Part shown: piece by piece, positions 1-5,733 of the stretch
Layout: the number at the start of each line of letters is the position of its first letter
Position numbering within the stretch: the first letter of the stretch is position 1
Source: Verrucomicrobia bacterium UBA3214
Lineage (GTDB): Bacteria; Verrucomicrobiota; Kiritimatiellia; RFP12; UBA1067
DNA: 11,878 bases
Assembly: GCA_002363575.1 (NCBI GenBank)
Contig: DEWI01000042.1
Span: forward strand, 18,348 to 30,225
Reading direction: 5' to 3'
The notes under the pieces: model-generated
The model's input: the letters and a program-made list of their open reading frames with translations, nothing else
The model's database searches: none
Told to the model about the DNA's origin: nothing
Translations under genes and position numbers: made by a program

Positions 1-68
1 GGGAGATCGCGCCGGAACATCAGCCCGACGAGGCGGGTGAAGAATGTATTGGCGACAGTGATTTTCAT
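1..68 (-). CDS. DUF192-family protein, N-terminal fragment (partial)
   Basis: The first 22 codons of a minus-strand gene that runs off the left edge. It starts at the ATG at 66-68, 28 bp after the truA stop codon. The visible residues include AxTFFTRLVGLMFRRDL. The run 'TRxxGLMFR' resembles the conserved start of DUF192 proteins, small proteins of poorly known function that often carry a signal peptide, although none is visible here. A purine-rich stretch (GAGGG) lies about 10 nt upstream of the ATG and could be the ribosome binding site. The spacing suggests co-transcription with truA. The family call rests on about ten residues and is tentative. The rest of the gene is outside the window. 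Confidence 0.5.
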   Translation of the reverse strand, partial: MKITVANTFFTRLVGLMFRRDL

Positions 69-96
69 GTCCGGGAAGCCCTCGTTGCGTTTGCTT

Positions 97-852
97 CTAC
101 GGCTTGCGGTAGAAAACCTTCCAGAGGAAAAGCCCGCGCGCAGGCGCGGTTTCGACGCGCGCCGTGCGCTTTTCATGGCTCTCGAGAAGCTCGCAGACGG
201 CTTCGGGCTTCTCGTTGCCCTTGCCGACGGAAAGCAAGAAGCCGGCGATAGAGCGCACCATCTTGTAGAGAAAACCGTTGCCGCGCACGATTATGACGTA
301 TTTCGGGCCACTCTTGCGGACTTCGCACGAATATATCTCGCGGACGGTATCGTCCATCGGACGGTCGGAACACGCCGCGAACGAGCGGAAATCGTGCTTG
401 CCGACGAAGTACGCGGCGGCTTTCTGCATCGCCGCGAGGTCGAGAGGGCGATGGCAGTATGTCCAATACGGCACGAGATGCGGCGGCATGATCGGCGCTT
501 GGTAGATGTGGTAGCGGTATTCCTTGCCGCGCGCGGAAAGCTGCGCGTGGAAGCTCGCGGAAGCTTTCGAAACCTTCAAAAACCGTATCGCCTCCGGAAG
601 CCGGGAATTCACGGCGCGCGCCACCTTCTCGGGCGGAATGGGCTTGTCCAGCCAGAAATGCGCCACGAAGCCCTTGGCATGGACGCCGGCGTCCGTGCGC
701 GACGAGCCTTGCACGCGCACCGGGCCCATGTTCAGCCAGGAAAGCGCCTCTTCCACGACCTGCTGGATGGCCAAGGCGTTGCCTTGGCTCTGCCAGCCGG
801 CGTACGCCGTGCCGTCGTAGGCGATGACCGCTTTCAGCTTTTGCCTTTCCAT
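97..852 (-). CDS. truA: tRNA pseudouridine synthase A (TruA)
   Basis: A 251-residue enzyme that isomerises uridine to pseudouridine in the anticodon stem-loop of tRNAs (positions 38-40 in the characterised family). The catalytic motif GSSRTDAGVHA is present, with the nucleophile Asp at residue 54. The N-terminal strand AYDGTAYAGWQ and the later FLYKMVRSIAGFLLSVGKG segment are typical of TruA, and the length is normal. I chose the ATG at 850-852. The frame stays open to a TTG at 898-900, but the 16 extra residues precede the first beta strand and look unlike the family. No strong Shine-Dalgarno site precedes either start. It follows manC with a gap of about 107 bp and is followed closely by the DUF192-like gene. 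Confidence 0.95.
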   Translation of the reverse strand: MERQKLKAVIAYDGTAYAGWQSQGNALAIQQVVEEALSWLNMGPVRVQGSSRTDAGVHAKGFVAHFWLDKPIPPEKVARAVNSRLPEAIRFLKVSKASASFHAQLSARGKEYRYHIYQAPIMPPHLVPYWTYCHRPLDLAAMQKAAAYFVGKHDFRSFAACSDRPMDDTVREIYSCEVRKSGPKYVIIVRGNGFLYKMVRSIAGFLLSVGKGNEKPEAVCELLESHEKRTARVETAPARGLFLWKVFYRKP

Positions 853-959
853 ACCGCTGCCATTGCGCCGCTCTTGGAAGCCTTCTTTACAAGATTTCAA
901 TTAGACCTTGAATCCCGTAAAACCAGTTTAGGAAACCGCCCTTCCCGGCGTATGTTCCG

Positions 960-1943
960 TCACTTGGCGAAAAGCTTCTTCATCTCCGCGATTTTCGACT
1001 TGTCGGCGACAAGCACGGCGTCCGGCGTGGTGACGACGACGAGGTTCTTGACGCCGAGAAGGGAGATGCGCGCGGAGCGCGCAACGCAGATGTTGTCTTC
1101 GGAATCCACCACGGTGCACGGCCCCTCGCGCACGTTCCTGCGCGAATCGTGCGGGAAATAGCGGTCGAACGCGGAGAAACTGCCAACATCGTCCCAGCCG
1201 AAATCGCCCGGCACGACATCCACGTTGGAAGACTTCTCCATGACGGCGAAGTCGAACGAAATCTTCGGCAGCTCCTCGTAAGTCTTGGCGAGATTCGCCG
1301 CGCCGTTCTCGACGAGCGGCAGCAGCGCGGGCGCGTGTTCAGAGAGTTCGGCTTTGAACGTCTGCGCCGTCGCGATGAACATTCCGGCGTTCCAGAGATA
1401 CCCGGCCTTCAGATACCCCTTCGCGGCGCGCTCGTCGGGCTTCTCGACGAACTTCTTCGAGACGGGGTCGATGTAGCCGAAGCCCGTCGCGGGGAACGTG
1501 GGCTTGATGCCGATGGTGACGATCTTCGCGGAGCGCGCGGCTATCGCCGCCGCCAGCGAAACGGTGTGGCGGAACGCCGTGGCGTCCGCCACCATCTGGT
1601 CGCTAGGGAAGAAGCCGATCACGCCGTCGCCGGCGACGCCGGCGCCAAGCGCCACCGCCGCTCCGGTATCGCGGCGCATCGGCTCGCCGATGATGTTGGA
1701 GGCGGGGATTTCCGGCAGCTCCTTGCGCGTCGCGGCCACGAGGTCTTTCGAGGTTATGATGAACACGTCCTCGCTGCGCACCAGCCCGGCGAGGCGGCTG
1801 ACGCTCTGGCGGATCAGGCTTTCGCCGCCGAAGACTTTCAGGAACTGCTTCGGCCTCTCCGGCGTAGAAAGCGGCCAGAAGCGCTCGCCGTTGCCGCCTG
1901 CGAGAATGACCGCCTTGAAAGCGGAAGTTTTGTTTTTCGCCAT
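960..1943 (-). CDS. manC: Mannose-1-phosphate guanylyltransferase (GDP-mannose pyrophosphorylase)
   Basis: A 327-residue nucleotidyltransferase predicted to make GDP-mannose from mannose-1-phosphate and GTP in the cytoplasm. It begins with the signature AVILAGGNGERFWPLST followed by PKQFL. It also carries the FVEKPD sugar-binding motif, LWNAGMF, a SFDFAVMEK segment and GWDDVGSF, all typical of ManC/RfbM enzymes. It lacks the C-terminal phosphomannose isomerase domain of bifunctional ManC, so it is the short, single-function form. The start at 1941-1943 is chosen because a strong Shine-Dalgarno sequence lies 7-8 nt upstream. A start 27 bp earlier at 1970 would bury that site inside the coding region. 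GDP-mannose would feed mannose or fucose into polysaccharides, which links this gene to the distant block at 5734-11878. Confidence 0.93.
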   Translation of the reverse strand: MAKNKTSAFKAVILAGGNGERFWPLSTPERPKQFLKVFGGESLIRQSVSRLAGLVRSEDVFIITSKDLVAATRKELPEIPASNIIGEPMRRDTGAAVALGAGVAGDGVIGFFPSDQMVADATAFRHTVSLAAAIAARSAKIVTIGIKPTFPATGFGYIDPVSKKFVEKPDERAAKGYLKAGYLWNAGMFIATAQTFKAELSEHAPALLPLVENGAANLAKTYEELPKISFDFAVMEKSSNVDVVPGDFGWDDVGSFSAFDRYFPHDSRRNVREGPCTVVDSEDNICVARSARISLLGVKNLVVVTTPDAVLVADKSKIAEMKKLFAK

Positions 1944-1950
1944 CTCCACT

Positions 1951-1957
1951 CCTCCTT
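1951..1957 (-). promoter_or_regulatory. Strong ribosome binding site of manC
   Basis: On the minus strand this reads AAAGGAGG, a near-perfect anti-Shine-Dalgarno match 7-8 nt before the ATG at 1943. It decides the manC start and is by far the clearest ribosome binding site in the window. Confidence 0.8.
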
Positions 1958-1961
1958 TGCG

Positions 1962-1985
1962 AGTTTTCACCTTGTGCGTAAAACT
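1962..1985 (-). promoter_or_regulatory. Stem-loop just upstream of the manC ribosome binding site
   Basis: Arms AGTTTT (1962-1967) and AAAACT (1980-1985) are exact complements. Inside them CAC (1968-1970) pairs with GTG (1974-1976) around a 3-nt loop, leaving CGT (1977-1979) as a bulge. The structure ends 5 nt from the manC Shine-Dalgarno and lies in the 64-bp gap after the prepilin peptidase gene. It could modulate manC translation or mark a transcript end. Both roles are inference. Confidence 0.3.
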
Positions 1986-2007
1986 GGTCGCCGGGCGCGA
2001 CGCGGCG

Positions 2008-2835
2008 TCATTTTCCTGTCAGCAGCGCGACGTACCAGCGCCACATCTCCTCTCCGCGGAACATCCAGGCGAGGCACCCGAGGCAGATGTACGGGCCGTA
2101 CGGGATCGCCGTGAACGCGCCGGGGCGCGTCTTCGCCAACGCGATCATCGCAAGCCCCGCGAACGAGCCGGCGAAGGCGGAAAGGATGAGGCTCGCCAGC
2201 ACCGCGCGAAAGCCGAAGATCGCGCCGATCGCCCCCATCAGAAAGACGTCGCCCATGCCCATTGCCTCGCGCCGGAAGGCTTTCGTGCCGAGGAAGCGGA
2301 CGAGCCACATCAAGCCGAAGCCGAACGCCATGCCGCCGATCGACTCCACCGGCCGGATGTAGAGCGGCGAAGAAAGCGCCGCCGGCGCCGCCAGCAACTC
2401 GCCGGCCCAGTGCAGAAGCGAGAGCGCCACGCCGTATATCATGCCGCCGACAGTGACGAAATCCGGCAGAAGCTGGTGGTCGATATCGATGAACGAGCCG
2501 GCGATCATAAGCGCGATCCACACCCACATCGCCGGCGCGTACATGCCGTAGCGCCAGAACGCGGCGAGAAAAAGCAGCCCGCCGAGAAGCTCCACGAGAA
2601 TGTAGCGCGGCGAGATGCCCGCGCGGCACTTCGCGCATTTTCCGCGCAGCGCCAGCCACGACACCACGGGGATGTTCTGCCACCAGCGGATGGGCGCGCC
2701 GCACTTCGGGCAGTGCGAAGGCGGCGAGACGATCGACTCGCCGCGCGGCACGCGCCACACCACGACGTTCAGGAACGACGCGATGCACGCGCCCATCGCG
2801 AATGAAAACGCGCTGTATATATGATATAGACTCAT
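2008..2835 (-). CDS. pilD: Prepilin leader peptidase / N-methyltransferase (type IV prepilin peptidase)
   Basis: A 275-residue inner-membrane aspartyl protease that cleaves the leader of type IV pilins or type II secretion pseudopilins and methylates the new N-terminus. The N-terminal methyltransferase region shows ASFLNVVVWRVPRGESIV and two zinc-binding CxxC pairs (C42/C45 and C67/C70). The protease region has FIDIDHQLLPD, with the first catalytic Asp probably D117, and the GMGD motif with D196. About eight hydrophobic spans are visible, and the C-terminal PYGPYICLG segment is typical. Length is normal. The ATG at 2833-2835 follows the fabG stop by 40 bp, so the two are probably co-transcribed. 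No pilin, secretin or ATPase gene is in the window, so its substrates must be encoded elsewhere. Confidence 0.95.
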   Translation of the reverse strand: MSLYHIYSAFSFAMGACIASFLNVVVWRVPRGESIVSPPSHCPKCGAPIRWWQNIPVVSWLALRGKCAKCRAGISPRYILVELLGGLLFLAAFWRYGMYAPAMWVWIALMIAGSFIDIDHQLLPDFVTVGGMIYGVALSLLHWAGELLAAPAALSSPLYIRPVESIGGMAFGFGLMWLVRFLGTKAFRREAMGMGDVFLMGAIGAIFGFRAVLASLILSAFAGSFAGLAMIALAKTRPGAFTAIPYGPYICLGCLAWMFRGEEMWRWYVALLTGK

Positions 2836-2875
2836 GGCTCCGGAAATCCTCCGCTTTTTCTCTCCGCCCGGCGCG

Positions 2876-3571
2876 TCAGAACATGCCGCCGTTCACCGAA
2901 ATCACCTGCCGCGTTATGTACCCCGCAGCGTCCGAAAGAAGAAACGCCACCAGCGCGGCGACTTCCTCGGAACGCCCGAAGCGCCGCATCGGTATAGCCT
3001 TGACGACCTCGCCGGCGAACTCCGCGAGCGCCCCCGTCATATCCGTCTCGATAACGCCGGGCGCTACGGCGTTCACCGTGATGCCGCGCTTGGCAAGCTC
3101 CACCGCAAGCGCCTTGACGGCGCCGATTATCCCTGCTTTCGCCGCGGAATAATTGACCTGCCCGCGGTTCCCGGCAATCCCGGAGACGGAAGAAAGCGCG
3201 ACGATCCTCCCGCGTATCCTCGCGGACACCATCGGCATGACGCACGGCTTGAGCACATTGTAGAAGCCGTCGAGATCCGTGCGGATCACGCTGTCCCACT
3301 CCTCGTCCTCCATCGCGGGGAAGGCGTTGTCGCGGCTGATGCCGGCGTTCAACACTATGCCGTAGTACGGGCCGTGCGCGGCGATGTCCGCTTCGAGGGC
3401 GGCTTTCGCCGCCTCGCGATCGCCCACGTCGAAGACGAGATCGGTGCCCCCGGAGCGCACGGAGTGCGTCACGACGCGATAGCCCTCGCGCGCGAGCGCG
3501 CCGGCTATCGCCTTGCCGATGCCGCGCGACGAACCGGTGACCAGCACCCTGCGTTGCTCTTCCTTCTCCAT
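2876..3571 (-). CDS. fabG: 3-oxoacyl-ACP reductase, FabG2-like short-chain dehydrogenase
   Basis: A 231-residue SDR-fold reductase predicted to reduce 3-oxoacyl-ACP with NAD(P)H. Visible motifs are TGSSRGIG (cofactor loop, 12-19), NAG (75-77), the catalytic Ser near residue 128 in ALSSVSG, YSAAK with Y141 and K145, and PGVIETDM. The segments PYYGIVLNAGISRDNAFPA, DLDGFYNVLKP and ITRQVISVNGGM strongly recall the FabG2 variant known from aryl-polyene and related dedicated fatty-acid clusters, as opposed to primary fabG. No ketosynthase, dehydratase or acyl carrier protein gene is adjacent, so the pathway is unclear. The position usually held by the SDR tetrad Asn reads Asp (D99). The start at 3569-3571 has a GAAGGG site about 11 nt upstream. 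Confidence 0.9.
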   Translation of the reverse strand: MEKEEQRRVLVTGSSRGIGKAIAGALAREGYRVVTHSVRSGGTDLVFDVGDREAAKAALEADIAAHGPYYGIVLNAGISRDNAFPAMEDEEWDSVIRTDLDGFYNVLKPCVMPMVSARIRGRIVALSSVSGIAGNRGQVNYSAAKAGIIGAVKALAVELAKRGITVNAVAPGVIETDMTGALAEFAGEVVKAIPMRRFGRSEEVAALVAFLLSDAAGYITRQVISVNGGMF

Positions 3572-3587
3572 ATATATATTTACCCTT

Positions 3588-3604
3588 CGCCGCCCTTCGC
3601 GGCG
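3588..3604 (-). promoter_or_regulatory. Hairpin abutting the fabG ribosome binding site
   Basis: CGCCGC (3588-3593) and GCGGCG (3599-3604) form a perfect 6-bp stem with a 5-nt loop. The stem touches the GAAGGG Shine-Dalgarno-like run (3583-3588 on the minus strand). It could limit ribosome access to fabG. The sequence is GC-rich enough that chance is a real alternative. Confidence 0.25.
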
Positions 3605-3649
3605 GAAAATTCGCGGCCGCCGCCCCGCTTTCTCCGCTCGCTGCGGGAA

Positions 3650-3679
3650 GGACGCGCTCCCGCGCGTCCGCAGACGCGC
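3650..3679 (-). repeat. Three alternating complementary arms: two competing hairpins after ruvB
   Basis: The 7-mer GACGCGC occurs at 3651-3657 and 3673-3679, and its complement GCGCGTC lies between them at 3662-3668. The middle arm can pair left (8 bp from 3650-3657 with 3662-3669, 4-nt loop, GGGA on the transcript, a GNRA-type tetraloop) or right (7 bp, 4-nt loop), but not both. It starts 3 nt after the ruvB stop codon, in the 111-bp gap before fabG. There is no U-tract. It may be a transcript-end or processing structure, or simply GC-rich spacer. Confidence 0.4.
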
Positions 3680-3682
3680 CGC

Positions 3683-4675
3683 CTAGAAATCGAAAAGGCC
3701 GTCCTGCGTTGTTTTCTTGAGTCCGAGGCGCTGGTAGGCGAGAGGTGTCGCGATGCGCCCTTTCGGAGTGCGCTCCATGTAGCCTTCCATGATCAAGAAC
3801 GGCTCGTAGGCCTCTTCGACGGTGTCCGGCTCTTCGCCGATCGACACGGCGATCGTCGAAAGCCCGACAGGCCCGCCGCCGAACTTCACGCATATCGTCT
3901 CGAGGACGCGCCTGTCCATCTCGTCCAGCCCGTGGGGATCGATTTCCAGCAGCGAAAGCGAATCCTTGGCGACGGCACCGGTGATGAAATTGTCCGCACG
4001 GACTTGCGCATAGTCGCGGACGCGCCGCAGCAGATTGTTGGCGATTCGCGGCGTGCCGCGCGAACGCCGCGCTATCTCCGCGGCGCCTTCATCGTCGATA
4101 TCCACGCCAAGGCGGCCGGCGCTGCGCTTGACGATCTCCGCAAGCTCCGAGGCCGAATAGTAGTCAAGGCGGTTGACGAACCCGAAGCGCGCGCGCAGCG
4201 GCGCCGCGATAAGGCCTATTCGCGTAGTCGCGCCGACGAGCGTGAAGCGCGGCAGCTCCAGGCGCACCGAACGCGCGTTGGGGCCTTGATCTATCATTAT
4301 GTCGATGGCGTAGTCCTCCATCGCCGAATAGAGGTATTCCTCGACCGTCTTGGCCATGCGGTGGATTTCGTCTATGAAGACGATATCCCCCTGTTCGAGA
4401 GACGTGAGCAGTCCGGCGAGATCGCCGGGCTTGGTGATAACCGGCCCGGACGTCGTCTTGACATTCACGCCCATAGCCTCGCCGAGGATGTAGGAAAGCG
4501 TCGTCTTGCCAAGCCCCGGCGGCCCGGAGAAAAGCACGTGATCGAGGGATTCGCCGCGCGATTTCGCGGCTTCCACGGCGAGCATCAGTCGATCGCGTAT
4601 CTTCGCCTGCCCGACGAAATCGGCGAATTCCGTGGGCCGGAGGCGATTGTCGAACGCCGCGTTGCGGCGGTTCAT
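3683..4675 (-). CDS. ruvB: Holliday junction branch-migration helicase RuvB
   Basis: A 330-residue AAA+ ATPase that, with RuvA, drives branch migration of Holliday junctions in recombinational repair. Visible are the Walker A motif GPPGLGKT (51-58), Walker B DEIH (102-105), the sensor 1 region GATTR (148-152), the arginine-finger segment APLRARFG, the sensor 2 segment [17 protein letters not shown], and the C-terminal winged-helix region ending in [15 protein letters not shown]. Length matches the family. I chose the ATG at 4673-4675 because the family N-terminus begins just before RLRPxxFxDFVGQ. The frame is open 89 codons further upstream, but that extension is Arg-rich antiphase sequence inside argC. 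The start lies 23 bp after the argC stop. No ruvA or ruvC is adjacent. Confidence 0.96.
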   Translation of the reverse strand: MNRRNAAFDNRLRPTEFADFVGQAKIRDRLMLAVEAAKSRGESLDHVLFSGPPGLGKTTLSYILGEAMGVNVKTTSGPVITKPGDLAGLLTSLEQGDIVFIDEIHRMAKTVEEYLYSAMEDYAIDIMIDQGPNARSVRLELPRFTLVGATTRIGLIAAPLRARFGFVNRLDYYSASELAEIVKRSAGRLGVDIDDEGAAEIARRSRGTPRIANNLLRRVRDYAQVRADNFITGAVAKDSLSLLEIDPHGLDEMDRRVLETICVKFGGGPVGLSTIAVSIGEEPDTVEEAYEPFLIMEGYMERTPKGRIATPLAYQRLGLKKTTQDGLFDF

Positions 4676-4698
4676 GCTATCGCTCTGTCGCTCGGTTT

Positions 4699-5646
4699 TC
4701 ACGCCGTCGCAAGCCCCTTCCGCTCGTCCACGCCCATCGCGATATTCATATTCTGGATGGCGGCGCCGGACGCGCCCTTGCCGAGATTGTCGAATAGCGC
4801 CGTCAATACGATCCTGTCGTCGTTGCCATGCACGGTGACGAGCATGTCGTCGCGCCCGGAAAGCATCGCCGAGGAAAGCACGCCCGGCAGTTCGCCGGAC
4901 GCGGCAAAGCGCACGACGCCGCCGGCGCCTTCGCCGTAGCACGACGCATAGCAGGCGGAGACGGCGGCGATGCCGCCGGCGACGGAAGCGCCTTGCAGAA
5001 GCACGCTCGTCTGCATTCCGCTGACATGCGGGACGATCACCGGCGAGAACACCGGCGCGCGGGAAAGCGCGCAGATTTTCACCATTTCCGGAAGATGCTT
5101 GTGGGTCTGGGCGAGCGCGTACTGGCGGCCGCCGAGATATTCCATGGACCCCGCGGCGAGCTTTTCTTCGTAGTCGGCGATCATCTTCTTGCCGCCTCCG
5201 GAATATCCCGTCAGCGAAAACGCGGCTATCGGCGCGTCCGCAGGGAGGATGCCGGCGGCGACGAGCGGCGCGACAAGCGCGATGAATCCGGAGGCGTGGC
5301 AGCCGGGATTTGCGATGCGGCGCGCGCGCGCGATGCGCTCGCGCCTGCCCGCCAGCTCCGGAAAGCCGTATTCCCAGCCGTCGGCGACGCGATGCGCCGT
5401 CGATGTATCTATCACCACCGTGCGGGGATTCGCGACGAGTTCCGCCGCCTCTATCGCCGCCTGGTCGGGAAGGCAGAGAAACGCGATGTCGGCGACGTCG
5501 AGCGCCGCGCGGCGCGCCTCGACGTCTTTGCGCTCTTCCTCTGCGAGGACGACAAGCTCGATATCGTCGCGCGCGGCGAGGCGCTCGCGAATCCGCAGCC
5601 CCGTCGTGCCGGCGGAGCCGTCTATGAATACTTTTGCCTTGGCCAT
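4699..5646 (-). CDS. argC: N-acetyl-gamma-glutamyl-phosphate reductase, type 2 (ArgC)
   Basis: A 315-residue enzyme that reduces N-acetylglutamyl-5-phosphate to the semialdehyde with NADPH in arginine biosynthesis. The N-terminal nucleotide-binding loop is [32 protein letters not shown] and NPGCHASG carry the family signature, with the catalytic Cys at residue 116. KHLPEM near residue 183 and the PHVSGM segment are also conserved. The short length and GSAGTTGL loop place it in the type 2 (AGPR2) subfamily. The ATG at 5644-5646 is the only start that keeps the full Rossmann strand. No strong ribosome binding site precedes it. No other arginine gene is in the window, so it looks like a dispersed pathway gene lying between wzc and ruvB. 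Confidence 0.95.
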   Translation of the reverse strand: MAKAKVFIDGSAGTTGLRIRERLAARDDIELVVLAEEERKDVEARRAALDVADIAFLCLPDQAAIEAAELVANPRTVVIDTSTAHRVADGWEYGFPELAGRRERIARARRIANPGCHASGFIALVAPLVAAGILPADAPIAAFSLTGYSGGGKKMIADYEEKLAAGSMEYLGGRQYALAQTHKHLPEMVKICALSRAPVFSPVIVPHVSGMQTSVLLQGASVAGGIAAVSACYASCYGEGAGGVVRFAASGELPGVLSSAMLSGRDDMLVTVHGNDDRIVLTALFDNLGKGASGAAIQNMNIAMGVDERKGLATA

Positions 5647-5669
5647 CGAAGCTTGAACTCTAATCGCAC

Positions 5670-5717
5670 TCCCGCCGCCGCGCGCCGCGCGATGCGCGCG
5701 ACGCCGCCGCGGCGGGA
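5670..5717 (-). terminator. Large GC-rich inverted repeat after the tyrosine kinase gene
   Basis: TCCCGCCGC (5670-5678) and GCGGCGGGA (5709-5717) are exact 9-bp complements. They enclose about 30 nt of almost pure CG alternation that can fold further. The structure starts 16 nt after the stop codon at 5734. There is no U-tract on the minus strand, so it is not a canonical intrinsic terminator, but its position fits a transcript end or 3' barrier separating the polysaccharide block from argC. Confidence 0.4.
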
Positions 5718-5733
5718 CGGTGCGGGATGGGGA

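Noticed and set aside
853..900. TTG start giving TruA 16 extra residues
   Set aside because: The extension is not TruA-like, and the internal ATG lies just before the first conserved strand.
1944..1970. Upstream start for ManC
   Set aside because: It would place the strong Shine-Dalgarno sequence inside the coding region. The ATG at 1943 is optimally spaced from it.
2834..4939. 701-residue plus-strand open frame
   Set aside because: It lies antisense to fabG and ruvB, is rich in Arg, Ala and His, and shows no domain. It is a shadow of high-GC coding sequence on the other strand.
4676..4942. 89-codon N-terminal extension of RuvB
   Set aside because: It overlaps argC out of frame, is Arg-rich, and precedes the normal RuvB N-terminus.
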